This document shows, piece by piece, positions 1-8,167 of a stretch of DNA of 64,000 nt. Position 1 is the first letter of the stretch, and every line of letters begins with the position of its first letter. The notes under the pieces are model-generated. The model was given only the letters and a program-made list of their open reading frames with translations. It did no database searches and was not told where the DNA came from. The stretch comes from Geminicoccaceae bacterium. GTDB lineage: Bacteria; Pseudomonadota; Alphaproteobacteria; Geminicoccales; Geminicoccaceae. The position numbers and the translations under genes were made by a program. The stretch is taken from the NCBI GenBank assembly GCA_028285265.1, contig JANQPX010000002.1, forward strand, positions 124,001 to 188,000. The letters are read 5' to 3'.

Positions 1-402
1 CCGCTCTTATCCGCAATAGAGCCCTACTTTGAAGTCACTAAGCGAGAGCTACAAGATCCGTTGTCTGACTCATACCGACAGCAACGACCGCTTGAGCGAA
101 GGTCTGCAGCAGGCCAAGGACGGTAGCGAGCGCTCGGACTCCCAGCGTGCCCAATGTGCTCGAAACTGGCCGAAGTGGCAGAGACTTCGCTTGGGAAGGT
201 TGGTAACCACCCCCCTTCTGTTGGAAGGATTTCTCCGAGCCCGTGTCGAAGCTGCCTCTCCAAAGCAGGGCTGTAAGGCCAGCCCCAGCTGACAATTGCC
301 TTCGCGCCGTAGCCACATGTAAAGAGATATCCGTCCAGTGCCTTTCGTCCCTTCGCCTGACTCACTAAAAGTGACCCAGCATAAGTACAATGGAGGGTTA
401 CA
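1..402. other. Intergenic leader, no gene recognised
   Basis: No open frame here resembles a known protein and the overlapping frames on both strands lack convincing composition. Around 190-240 a weak resemblance to the dispersed repeat is visible (a GGTAACC followed by a TTCTGTTGGAAGGA-like stretch). A good ribosome-binding sequence (TGGAGGG, 391-397) just before 403 belongs to the next gene. Confidence 0.4.
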
Positions 403-1308
403 GTGACGGACTCCGTGGGGTTTGTTGGCCTGGGACGCATGGGCCGAGGTATGGCCTGCAATCTGGCAAAGTCGATTGATCCCCTGCATGTCTTCGACGC
501 TAATTCCGAAGCCGTCGCGTCACTTGCGGACGTTGGCGCGCGCAGCTGCAGAAATGCGGCAGCGATCGCCGAAAGCTGTAATCTCATCTTCTTGTGCCTT
601 CCCTCTTCTGCTGAAGTCAGGACGGTTGTATTTGGCCCAGACGGCATCCGGGATGCGGCCCACAATTCAATGACCATTATCGATACGACTACGCTTGACC
701 GGACTGAAGCACTATCGATCGCCGAGGAAGCGGCAAAGTACGGAATGAGTTATTGGGACTGTCCCATATCCGGCATGCCGTTTCGCGCAGACGATGGAAC
801 GTTGACGGTCATGTTCGGCGGCACCGATGAGGCGTTCGAGAGTGCAAGAGAATATCTCGAATGCTTCGGCGAATTCGTGATCCATAGTGGCCCACTGGGC
901 AGCGGCCAGGCCATGAAGGCTATCAACAACATCATCTATGACGTCAATATAGCCGCTCTTGCCGAAGTCCTTCCGATGTCTACCGCCCTTGGCTTGGATC
1001 CTGCGGCTGTTGCCCGTTTGGTGACAACGGCCAGTTCGCGCAGCTTTGCATCGGAGTATTTCGTACCGCGCATGCTGGAAGGGCGCTTCGACACCGACTT
1101 CTCGATGCTGGGAGCCTACAAGGACATCGTCAACGTGCAGCGAATGGCGATCGAGACGCGGGCTTCACTCCCTGTCGTTAATGCCATGATCTCAAGCTAT
1201 CAGGCAGCGATTGCCGCCGGCTTCGGCGACGAACCCAAGAGCGCAATGTTGAAAGTCTACGAAGATGCACTTGGCGTTCAGTTCCGTGATAGGAATGCTA
1301 AGAATTAG
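403..1308 (+). CDS. NAD(P)-dependent beta-hydroxyacid (3-hydroxyisobutyrate-type) dehydrogenase
   Basis: The 301-residue product fits the 3-hydroxyisobutyrate/6-phosphogluconate dehydrogenase superfamily in length and motif order. Residues 8-16 carry the Rossmann glycine signature (VGLGRMGRG). Residues 119-126 (DCPISGMP) match the substrate-binding DxPxSGG-type motif. GSGQAMKAINN near 166-176 holds the catalytic lysine K172 and the following asparagine N176. These enzymes oxidise small 3-hydroxy acids with NAD(P) in the cytoplasm. The substrate cannot be read from the sequence. GTG start chosen because TGGAGGG lies 5-6 bases upstream. It stands alone, with a repeat-containing gap downstream, so no pathway context is available. 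Confidence 0.88.
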   Translation: MTDSVGFVGLGRMGRGMACNLAKSIDPLHVFDANSEAVASLADVGARSCRNAAAIAESCNLIFLCLPSSAEVRTVVFGPDGIRDAAHNSMTIIDTTTLDRTEALSIAEEAAKYGMSYWDCPISGMPFRADDGTLTVMFGGTDEAFESAREYLECFGEFVIHSGPLGSGQAMKAINNIIYDVNIAALAEVLPMSTALGLDPAAVARLVTTASSRSFASEYFVPRMLEGRFDTDFSMLGAYKDIVNVQRMAIETRASLPVVNAMISSYQAAIAAGFGDEPKSAMLKVYEDALGVQFRDRNAKN

Positions 1309-1389
1309 AAACCGGTGACCCGACCGATCTGACGACTCTCGGCGATCGATGACATCGGGTTTAGGGGTGCAAGGGGCTGGTCTTGGGTC

Positions 1390-1590
1390 AAATCCGGAAT
1401 CTAGCTATCCTGGCGTGATGTCTGCTAAGCGCCACCAAGCTGCCGCTCCGGCAGAAAGTCACGCGGGTTGGCTGCTTCTGGGCGCATTTCTGCCGTAAGC
1501 TCTTCGGCCGAGAGGTGCTGCCAATAGTAGCCGTTGGCTCAAGCTTATCTATGTACGCCATCGGCACATGATTGGTGTTTTGCACGTCCA
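1390..1590 (+). repeat. Dispersed intergenic repeat, long copy
   Basis: Core at about 1481-1522 (GGCGCATTTCTGCCGTAAGC ... GTGCTGCCA). The 5' arm from about 1393 (TCCGGAATCTAGCTATCC ... CTGCCGCTCCGGCAGAA) is shared with the copies at 42210 and 55915. The arm contains an inverted repeat, CTGCCG-CTC-CGGCAG. It fills the gap between the dehydrogenase and the tautomerase gene. Confidence 0.7.
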
Positions 1591-1604
1591 GATTGAGAGC
1601 TTGG

Positions 1605-1994
1605 CTAGAGCTCCAGTACGGACTTTACCGATCCAGCGCTGCTGAACGACCAGTCTATCGGATTGTTTTCCATCAAAAAGATGATCGAGTTGTCTGGATT
1701 GAAATCGATCCCCCGTAGTCGATGACGAATATCTTTGAAGAGGGCCTCTTTCTGCTCGTCAGAACGACCAGCAAGCAGCGCAATCTCGATAATAATGGTC
1801 GAAGCTGGATCTCTCTTACCCAAGAAACTGGGGTGCAGAATCATATCCTCAGTTGAATATCGAGAGATGAGGCAGAAGTAATCGTCAGGATGAGAGCGAC
1901 AGGTTTTGACCAAACTGTCGTGCAACAGATCGTTGATGGCATGACATGTCTCGATGGGGAGAGATCGAGGCACATGAAGTTTGTTGAAAGGCAA
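1605..1994 (-). CDS. Tautomerase-family protein (Tautomerase_2-like)
   Basis: A 129-residue protein starting Met-Pro, so removal of the initiator would expose the catalytic N-terminal proline typical of 4-oxalocrotonate tautomerase relatives. Length, the IIIEIALLAGRSDEQKEALF stretch in the middle and the near-C-terminal ENNPIDWSF motif match the longer Tautomerase_2 group of small cytoplasmic isomerases rather than the 60-residue 4-OT type. The start is a TTG at 1992-1994 preceded by AGGATCC; no in-frame ATG keeps the Pro-1 arrangement. Substrate unknown. No operon partner: flanks are intergenic repeats and an AT-rich region. Confidence 0.8.
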   Translation of the reverse strand: MPFNKLHVPRSLPIETCHAINDLLHDSLVKTCRSHPDDYFCLISRYSTEDMILHPSFLGKRDPASTIIIEIALLAGRSDEQKEALFKDIRHRLRGIDFNPDNSIIFLMENNPIDWSFSSAGSVKSVLEL

Positions 1995-2591
1995 AGAGGG
2001 ATCCTCGCATTACCGCTGTTCAGCGTTTCATCGCGATTAATCATATGCTTGTCGAGCTCGGTGAACAATGTCCCGCCTGGGTCAGGTTCCGAATCTAGAG
2101 CCTTGCCTCGTAGCGCGGAGAATGCGCCCGCTAAGGCAGGACCTCACTCTTTGTGGTCGGTAACCGCCTGTTTTTTGCTGCAAGCCTCGATACCCCTTCG
2201 TGCCAGATTCAGCCACTGGCAGAAGCGGCTCTCCCATATCCATTGGCAACATCTGATCCAGGAGCAGGGAGGCACCGTACCTAAGCACATGTCAGCAAAA
2301 CCAGTGTTCTTACATTGCTATGCTTACCCAATCTGCAGTGGGGACATGGCCCTTTAAGCCGATGGTGTTTGGTCTCGATCATCTGGACAAGAGACGGCAA
2401 AAGCGTTGCTCTGTTTCACGTGCTAATGATTGAGATAATTATGCAACTCGATCTCAGCTTTATAAATAAATATATGTATGAAAATTGGCTTGTTAAATAA
2501 CAATATAGTATAACGTCTATATTTATAAACCTTCTATTAATATTTCTTCCATATCTTCTTGAAGAGTAATGCCATTCTGGAGGAATCTTCA
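1995..2591. other. Long intergenic region, AT-rich at its end
   Basis: No convincing gene. Contains a 20-base block (2109-2128, CGTAGCGCGGAGAATGCGCC) that recurs exactly at 25039-25058. Around 2161-2195 there is a degraded GGTAACCGCCTG...TTGCTGCAAGCC stretch resembling the dispersed repeat. From about 2430 to 2560 the sequence becomes strongly AT-rich, which probably houses the promoter of the CBS gene. Confidence 0.45.
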
Positions 2592-3107
2592 ATGCTCATC
2601 AAGGATCGCCAAGAGTTCGTGTCAAAACCAAAGCCAACGATGGCGTCGAAAGATCTATCTGTCTACGATGCTGTGATAAGAATGACATCTAAGAATTTTG
2701 GTTCGATCATCATTGTCGATGAAGACGAACGGCTTTTGGGCATGTTTACAGAAAGGGATTTGCTCAAGCGGGTCGTTGCTGAAGACAAAGATCCTAAGGC
2801 TGTACGGCTCGCTGATGTGATGACGACAGAGCTGCGCGTCGCGCGTGAAGAAGACAGTATTCTTGAATGGCTACGAATCATGTCAAACGAGCGATTTAGA
2901 CGCTTGCCAATCGTCGATGATAATAACCGGGTAACGGGCATCATGACTCAAGGTGACTTTGTATCTTATACATGGCCTGATTTGATCTATCATGCGAAGC
3001 AGTTAGTAAAAGCGTCGGTTTCTCCTGATCAGGCGCTCAGGCCAATGCTCATGGTGGGCGCTGGTCTGTCGGCCTATACGATCGCTTTGGTGGCCTTTTT
3101 TTCCTGA
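2592..3107 (+). CDS. CBS-domain-pair protein with C-terminal membrane segment
   Basis: A 171-residue protein with two CBS domains: the first about residues 14-67 (GMFTERDLL near 50-58), the second about 76-130 (GIMTQGDF near 116-123). Paired CBS domains bind adenine nucleotides and act as energy or ion-strength sensors. The last 20 residues (152-171) are hydrophobic and may anchor it in the inner membrane, which is unusual for a stand-alone CBS pair. The ATG at 2592 is preferred over the TTG at 2559 because GGAGGA lies 8 bases upstream. No partner gene is adjacent, so the regulated target is unknown. Confidence 0.82.
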   Translation: MLIKDRQEFVSKPKPTMASKDLSVYDAVIRMTSKNFGSIIIVDEDERLLGMFTERDLLKRVVAEDKDPKAVRLADVMTTELRVAREEDSILEWLRIMSNERFRRLPIVDDNNRVTGIMTQGDFVSYTWPDLIYHAKQLVKASVSPDQALRPMLMVGAGLSAYTIALVAFFS

Positions 3108-3601
3108 ACAAGAATCGAGCGCTACCTTATGGAGAGCCTTAACGGTTCTGCTTCAGATCACATGCGAAGGCGGTAGCAAACACCCCGCGTTGTCTCGTAG
3201 ACAATCCGTGGGTGAACGGTCTATATGTGCCTATCTTTGGTTGAAAATGGCGAGGCCGGATAACGTTGCCATCGGGCTGGAAGGTCGGATTTATCTTCTT
3301 TCCAGCCCACCAAAGCAATCGTCTCGGCGACATCTCCATTCCTTCCGTTCAGGGTTCAACTCTTACCATTAGGCCGCCCCAGCTAGAGTCTGCATTGCTT
3401 TCGAAACCTGCCGCGCGGCCCGTTGGCAATCATTAGGTTACCGGCTCTGGCGCTCCCAAAGGTCCATCATCTTCTGGAGAAGCCTGGCCTGGCTGCGATG
3501 ATCTTAGGCAGATCTACCGAGTGCCTCCCAACGTTGCTTTATCCCTGCCTATGATCGTAGCCAGCGAACGACGGCCGGGGCTGCAACGCCTCAGACCAGC
3601 A
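3108..3601. other. Intergenic region, no gene recognised
   Basis: Short open frames on both strands are not supported by start signals or protein similarity. A segment at about 3430-3475 (GGTTACCGGCTCTGGCGCTCC) weakly recalls the dispersed repeat. It lies downstream of both the CBS gene (+) and the HxlR gene (-), so any terminators for both would sit here. No strong hairpin with a T-tract was seen. Confidence 0.4.
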
Positions 3602-3955
3602 TCAGTCGAGAGAAGGGTGGTTTCTCTTCCACCAATCGCGCATGGCGTAGAACACACCTTCAAGATCTTTCGCAAGCGGCGTGGCTCTGTACTCAACGCG
3701 CGGCGGAACCTCGGCATAGACTGTGCGTTTGACCAGTCCATCGCGCTCAAGCGCTCTCAGCTGATTGGTCAACATCGTCTGGGTCACGCCATCCAAGCGC
3801 CGTTTGAGTTCGCCAAACCTTTGAGTGCCATCGAAAATGAGGATCTGCAGGATGATCAGCTTCCACTTACCGCCAATCAAGCCGACGATGTCCGGCATCG
3901 GGCAGGGAAGCTGGCACAAACCTGCAGCTGTTGCCGAAATCGGTGTTGCTGCCAT
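3602..3955 (-). CDS. HxlR-family transcriptional regulator
   Basis: A 117-residue winged-helix protein of the HxlR type. It shows the conserved GGKWKLIIL motif (about 28-36), RFGELKRRLDGVTQTMLT (recognition helix region, about 46-63), LRALERDGLV and the wing RVEYRATPLA (about 85-94). Cysteines C14 and C18 near the N-terminus may be redox- or aldehyde-responsive, as is known for some HxlR members. It is divergent from the DUF1330-like gene at 4108, and the 152-bp gap holds a palindrome (3975-3994), so it probably controls that neighbour and itself. Confidence 0.88.
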   Translation of the reverse strand: MAATPISATAAGLCQLPCPMPDIVGLIGGKWKLIILQILIFDGTQRFGELKRRLDGVTQTMLTNQLRALERDGLVKRTVYAEVPPRVEYRATPLAKDLEGVFYAMRDWWKRNHPSLD

Positions 3956-3974
3956 GCCTGTCCTCCCGAGCCAT

Positions 3975-3994
3975 TAGTACAAAAATGCATACTA
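3975..3994. promoter_or_regulatory. Putative HxlR operator, TAGTA-N10-TACTA
   Basis: Perfect 5-base inverted arms separated by 10 bases, 20 bp upstream of the HxlR start and within the divergent promoter region. Spacing and position fit a dimer-binding site. Assignment to HxlR is inference from location. Confidence 0.45.
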
Positions 3995-4107
3995 CCACAA
4001 AAAAAACTGCCTACTTGCAGGAAGATACTGGCCCTTTAGATTCAGCGCAATCGCCGTGATTGATCCGACTGAGGTCAGCCGCAGCTCTCTAAAGGGAGAA
4101 CACAGAC

Positions 4108-4572
4108 ATGGACACGATCGACGTCAACATCACGCACCGCGTGAACGAAATTTTGGCAAGTTGGGGTAGCGATGCGAACGGCCTGCCGACTGAGAAAGCC
4201 TGGCAGGCGTTGGCGCACTGCGCTCCGGATCAGCCGGTGACCCTGGTAAATTTCTTCAAGATGCGAGAACACGCTGCCTATCCGAAGAGCTACGCTGGCG
4301 GAGACACGGAGATCACCGGCAACGAAGCGTTCCAGCGCTATGCGAATGTCAGCATGCCCAGTTTGGAGAAGGTTGGCGGGCGTTTTCTTCTCGTTGCACC
4401 ATTCGGTGAGACCTTCATTGGTGCTGAAGAAGATTGGGATCTGGTCGCAATTGGTAGCTACCCGAACCCGAGTACACTGTTGGCGCTTTTCGAACTTGAA
4501 GAATATCGCGGGGCTTATTTGCACCGCATTGCTGCCTGTGCTGACCAAAAGGTTTCGCTCTGCTTTGGGTGA
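4108..4572 (+). CDS. DUF1330-like small protein
   Basis: A 154-residue protein with the pattern VTLVNFFKMRE ... AFQRYANVSMPSLEKVGGRFL ... EEDWDLVAIGSYPNPSTLLAL typical of DUF1330-type proteins, which have a ferredoxin-like alpha/beta barrel fold related to NIPSNAP and antibiotic-monooxygenase proteins. The biochemical role is unknown. The ATG has AAAGGGAG upstream (4092-4099). It is transcribed away from the HxlR gene with a palindromic site between them, so induction by a reactive small molecule is plausible but not shown. Confidence 0.7.
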   Translation: MDTIDVNITHRVNEILASWGSDANGLPTEKAWQALAHCAPDQPVTLVNFFKMREHAAYPKSYAGGDTEITGNEAFQRYANVSMPSLEKVGGRFLLVAPFGETFIGAEEDWDLVAIGSYPNPSTLLALFELEEYRGAYLHRIAACADQKVSLCFG

Positions 4573-4762
4573 TGCTTTTGGTTCGTCTTTCAGTTGGAAT
4601 TTAGCTGCGCTCAACGCTTCTATGCAGGAGCGTTGATTCTGGCAAGACTCGCCTCCAGCTGCTTTTTTCGAGTGTCGGCTCCTGGGTTCATTCCTGCTAC
4701 CAGCAGTCATTGTAAGCGGCAGCTCAAATATCTATCCTGCACTTAGAGTGGGGAGGGCATAT

Positions 4763-5923
4763 ATGATTAGTCGGCGCGATGTCCTGTCTGGCCTCTTGGC
4801 TTTTTGCCTGCCCCTGACGGCGGCGGCCCAAGACATCACCACCGCGCCCTCCGCACTCGCTGATGGTTGGGCGGTTGCTAAGCCGACTGAAGCCGGGTTT
4901 GATCCACAAGCCCTCGCAGAGCTCGTGGATAAAGTCGACTTGGGCTGGATACCAAATGTCCACGCCCTGTTGATTGAGCATCAGGGGAAATTAGTCTTCG
5001 AGCGATACTGGCCCGGCGAGGACGACAGTGTGGCGGGGCCTCTCGGCTATGTCGATCATGGCTCAGCAACCCTGCATGACATACGCTCGATCACCAAGAG
5101 CGTAACGTCGCTGCTTCTCGGGATCGCGCTTGGCGGTTCTTGGAAGGACGCACTCGCCCGCCCGATCACGACCTTTTTCCCTGAAAGGGAGAACCTCAGG
5201 AGCAGGCTTAACGTGGTAACACTTCACCATGTGCTGACCATGACAGCCGGCTTGGCGTGGAACGAGACGATTGTGCCGTATACCGACGACCGGAACGATT
5301 ATGGGCGACTTGTCACAACCGAGGATCCTGTCGGATTTGTGCTGGCCAAAGAGCTTCACGATCCGCCCGGAAGCCGTTGGAATTACAATAGCGGGCTGAC
5401 CGACCTCACCGCCGGCGTCATCGAGAACCTGACCGGCCAGCCGCTGACTGACTATGCCGACGAGATGCTTTTCGGTCCGCTCGGCATCACCGACTATGAA
5501 TGGCTCCGTCCCCGCGCATGGCCAAAGGATGTCTTTCCAAGCGCCGGAGCAGGACTGCGAATGCGGGCGCGTGATTTGGCCAAAGTCGCATCGCTCTTAG
5601 TGCATGACGGCACATGGCACGGGCGTCGGATAGTGCCCGAGGATTGGCTCAGCGTGTCGACCACTCCCCATGTGCAGGACTTCCCGTGGTCCTCCGGCGG
5701 CGTCTATGGCTATGGCTATTTTTGGTATCCCGGTACGGTAAAAGATGGACGCTCGCCCATCCACGGCAGGACGGTGATTCGCGCGAGCGGATTTGGAAAC
5801 CAAGGGCTGTTCGTTGTGCCTGATGCGGGGCTGGCGATCACGGTTTTCGCGGGCAATTACGAGGACAATAGCCGCTCCGTTGACACGCGGCTTATGGGGC
5901 TGATCGCCCGGGCGCTGCATTGA
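4763..5923 (+). CDS. Exported serine hydrolase, beta-lactamase class C fold
   Basis: A 386-residue protein of the class C beta-lactamase/esterase superfamily. The N-terminus MISRRDVLSG plus a hydrophobic run ending AAAQ near residue 23 looks like a Tat or Sec signal peptide, so it likely acts in the periplasm. S109-I-T-K112 is the nucleophile motif, Y208-N-S the second motif, and ASGFGNQG near the C-terminus takes the place of the KTG box. Such enzymes cleave esters, D-amino peptides or lactones; substrate not predictable. ATG 4763 chosen because GGGAGGG lies 6 bases upstream. A second paralogue-like hydrolase without signal peptide lies at 15315. Confidence 0.85.
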   Translation: MISRRDVLSGLLAFCLPLTAAAQDITTAPSALADGWAVAKPTEAGFDPQALAELVDKVDLGWIPNVHALLIEHQGKLVFERYWPGEDDSVAGPLGYVDHGSATLHDIRSITKSVTSLLLGIALGGSWKDALARPITTFFPERENLRSRLNVVTLHHVLTMTAGLAWNETIVPYTDDRNDYGRLVTTEDPVGFVLAKELHDPPGSRWNYNSGLTDLTAGVIENLTGQPLTDYADEMLFGPLGITDYEWLRPRAWPKDVFPSAGAGLRMRARDLAKVASLLVHDGTWHGRRIVPEDWLSVSTTPHVQDFPWSSGGVYGYGYFWYPGTVKDGRSPIHGRTVIRASGFGNQGLFVVPDAGLAITVFAGNYEDNSRSVDTRLMGLIARALH

Positions 5924-6346
5924 TCCAACCTGCGCTGTGTTTGAAATCACCCAGTAGATAGCTGTTCAAACCACTTTCGGTAGTGGCTTTGGAAAGTCCG
6001 CCGTGGCGTCCATCGCGGATCGTGAACATCATCTAGGGATCAAGCTCTCAGCTTTTGTTTGAGGCTGATGAGCGTTCACCACGGCCGACAAATTTCCGAA
6101 ATCCCGTTCACGGGCGTATCAATGCTTGCAAATCAAAGGCAAGTGGCCTCGACGGTAGAGCATTGTTCGGCGTTCGCGCTTGCACATCCTCTTCAATCAC
6201 GTCGCTCCTCCCGGTTCATGGAAGCCTTCCACATTTTTGCAAGAGTTGCCTGTCATCTTGGTTGGCGTCAGACTGTTATAAAAGACAGTGGATCGATCCA
6301 CTCAGCTGTCGACTAATGACGGGCTACTCAAAGGGGAGGAGATGTC
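5924..6346. other. Intergenic region with promoter elements of the VOC pseudogene
   Basis: No gene seen. The last 60 bp hold a perfect 16-bp palindrome (6287-6302) and a strong ribosome-binding sequence AAGGGGAGGAG (6331-6341) in front of the broken VOC gene. Confidence 0.4.
6287..6302. promoter_or_regulatory. Perfect 16-bp palindrome, putative operator
   Basis: AGTGGATC-GATCCACT, 44 bp upstream of the ATG of the VOC pseudogene. A regulator site is inferred from symmetry and position only; the binding protein is unknown. Confidence 0.4.
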
Positions 6347-6889
6347 ATGCCGACGATGCCGACAGTTACTAGCGATGTCACTATGAGTAATAGCTTTCTG
6401 ACCGAGACGATTCAGGTCTACGTGGTCACCCGTGACTATCAACGGACGATGGAAGGGTTGGTCCAGACTGGGATTGGCCCTTAGCGCGTTTACACCTTCG
6501 ATCCGACGTCGGTCAGCGACATGACCTTTCGCGGCAAGCCTGCACAATACTCCATGAAGCTCTGCTTGGCCTTTACAGGCAATATGATGTGGGAGATCGT
6601 TCAGCCGCTGACCGGGCCTAATCTCTATGACGAGTTTTTGGATCAGCATGGTGAAGGCATCCATCACGTCGCCTTTGCCTGCGACGATCTTGCCTGGGAC
6701 GAAAGGATCAAGAGCTTCCAGGAGCGAGGTTTCGAGATGATCCAGTCGGGAGTCTGGCAGGGCCGGGTGCCGTAGGCCTATTTCGGCACCGAGGACAAGG
6801 CGTCAACCACCTTCGAGATCTTCGATATCCCTTCCGACTTCGTCCTTCCTGATCCCGGGGCTTGGTATCCAGCACCACCGCCAGCGTAA
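6347..6889 (+). pseudogene. VOC/glyoxalase-like gene with two in-frame amber codons
   Basis: Reading from the ATG at 6347 (strong GGGGAGGAG upstream) gives 180 codons ending at TAA 6887-6889. The frame is continuous except for TAG at 6482-6484 and TAG at 6773-6775. The translated segments ETIQVYVVTRDYQRTMEGL, MMWEIVQPLTGPNLYDEF, EGIHHVAFACDDL and FEIFDIPSDF are clearly those of a vicinal-oxygen-chelate protein of the methylmalonyl-CoA-epimerase/glyoxalase type. The first TAG sits where relatives have Trp (GP-W-RVYTF) and the second where Tyr is common (VP-Y-AYFGTED). Each can arise from one substitution. The absence of frameshifts suggests recent inactivation. Confidence 0.75.
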
Positions 6890-6985
6890 GATCAGGAGAG
6901 CGCTCCACATCAAATGGGGTGATGGTGCTGGCGGCCGAATGGATCAACAAGAGAAGCTAGGCATCGCTTCGTAGTGGTCGCTTTA

Positions 6986-7026
6986 CCCCCGATTCCTGCC
7001 GTAACGGCTTTTGCAGAGGAGTGCCA
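6986..7026 (+). repeat. Dispersed repeat core copy
   Basis: Diverged copy: CCCGATTCCTGCCGTAACGG followed by AGGAGTGCCA. It lies in the 387-bp gap between the VOC pseudogene and the TetR gene, where no other gene is evident. Confidence 0.5.
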
Positions 7027-7173
7027 GGCCCGGATGCGAGCGATCTCGGCCATAACGGCACATATGCGGACCTTGCTGTCATTGGCGGCTTGATCGTCAG
7101 TGGCCTGTTTGGTCCTTCCTCTATCGAGACTACCACGGTTCTTCTCCCGGAATGGGAGGGGCGAATAATTTCC

Positions 7174-7187
7174 TGTCAATCTTGACA
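7174..7187. promoter_or_regulatory. Putative TetR operator 1, TGTCA-N4-TGACA
   Basis: TGTCAATCTTGACA, a perfect palindrome TGTCAA-TC-TTGACA. Together with a second copy 37 bp downstream it precedes the TetR gene at 7277, as expected for autoregulation. Site-to-protein assignment is inference. Confidence 0.55.
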
Positions 7188-7210
7188 TTTTTTGTCGGGC
7201 GCCTATTTTC

Positions 7211-7224
7211 TGTCACTATTGACA
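7211..7224. promoter_or_regulatory. Putative TetR operator 2, TGTCA-N4-TGACA
   Basis: TGTCACTATTGACA, the second copy of the same dyad, 37 bp after the first (about 3.5 helical turns). The same architecture recurs at 28074-28087 in front of a LysR gene. Confidence 0.55.
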
Positions 7225-7276
7225 ATTTATTCAAACTCCTGGGCGATGCGCACTGGCGCCACATCGAACCGGCAGA

Positions 7277-7906
7277 GTGGATTCATCATTGATGACACAG
7301 AGAAGTGGCGTTGGAAGGCCATCAAACCGTGACGAACGCTACGAGCAGATCATGCAGGCCCTAGTCTGCTGCGTTTCAAAGTTCGGTTTGGAGGGTACGA
7401 CACTCAAAAACGTTGCAGATGAGGCTGGTCTCAAAAGGCCATTGATCCGTCATCACCTCGGCAATCGCGATGATATGATCGAAGCGCTGCACAACTACGT
7501 CCTCGCAAGATTTGACGCCGATGTCGAGAACCTTGTTCGTGCTTTGCCTCACAAGAATAAGGCTGATGCGCTGGTCGATATTCTCTTCTCGGATCGAGCC
7601 GCTAGTGACCCTGATATGACAATGGCATTTGCCGCACTGACGTCGAGCGCTCGTGAAAATGCCGAACTGCGTGAACGCTGTAGGAAGTGCATCCTGCGGT
7701 TTGAAGAAGTTGTGGCCGGGGCACTTTCAAACGATATCACTGACAATCGTGCAGCAGGACAAGCGGCGCACGGAATTGTAGCCCTTTACTTCAACGCAAC
7801 ATCCCTTGCGACGCTTCAAATGCCCAATATCTGGATGGCCCAGGCAAAGGAGCTTGCCCGCGAGCTTATAAAAATGACACCTCACGATGAAGACCGGTCG
7901 AACTAA
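7277..7906 (+). CDS. TetR/AcrR-family transcriptional regulator
   Basis: A 209-residue regulator with an N-terminal helix-turn-helix (about 20-65: FGLEGTTLKNVADEAGLKRP, then LIRHHLGNRDDM) and a ligand-binding C-terminal half with no diagnostic motif. The GTG at 7277 is the outer start; an ATG at 7292 five codons in is equally possible since neither has a strong ribosome-binding sequence. The two TGTCA-N4-TGACA palindromes upstream suggest autoregulation. The 3' end overlaps a small membrane-protein gene and a VOC gene follows, so the three likely form one unit. Confidence 0.85.
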   Translation: MDSSLMTQRSGVGRPSNRDERYEQIMQALVCCVSKFGLEGTTLKNVADEAGLKRPLIRHHLGNRDDMIEALHNYVLARFDADVENLVRALPHKNKADALVDILFSDRAASDPDMTMAFAALTSSARENAELRERCRKCILRFEEVVAGALSNDITDNRAAGQAAHGIVALYFNATSLATLQMPNIWMAQAKELARELIKMTPHDEDRSN

Positions 7907-8138
7907 GAACTTTGCGGCGTTTGTCGTACTTATAACCTCGACAGTGTTGGGGTTCTATTCGCTTTGGGGTGTCCTGTTTCTCTATTGGACAAAACGAAGC
8001 CTGAAAACGAAGCATGCGTTCTTGCTCTCCGAAGTTTCCCAACTCGAAGACCCGCTGTTGTTTTGGCTGATCCAGATCGCCTGGATCGCACTTGGATTGC
8101 TGATGATTGCCGCCGACTTTCTACCGGGCTGGAGCTAG
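7887..8138 (+). CDS. Small two-helix membrane protein, function unknown
   Basis: An 83-residue protein with two predicted membrane segments, about residues 9-33 (AAFVVLITSTVLGFYSLWGV) and 57-78 (LLFWLIQIAWIALGLLMIAA), joined by a basic loop. I do not recognise the family. The ATG overlaps the last 20 bases of the TetR gene, which suggests translational coupling, and the VOC gene follows after 29 bp. A role linked to the compound sensed by the TetR protein is a guess from position only. Confidence 0.6.
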   Translation: MKTGRTKNFAAFVVLITSTVLGFYSLWGVLFLYWTKRSLKTKHAFLLSEVSQLEDPLLFWLIQIAWIALGLLMIAADFLPGWS

Positions 8139-8167
8139 CCCAAAACGCTAATCGAAGGAGTGTCCAG

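Noticed and set aside
24-677. Minus-strand frame of 217 codons at the left end
   Set aside because: It overlaps the start of the well-supported dehydrogenase gene on the other strand and has no family resemblance.
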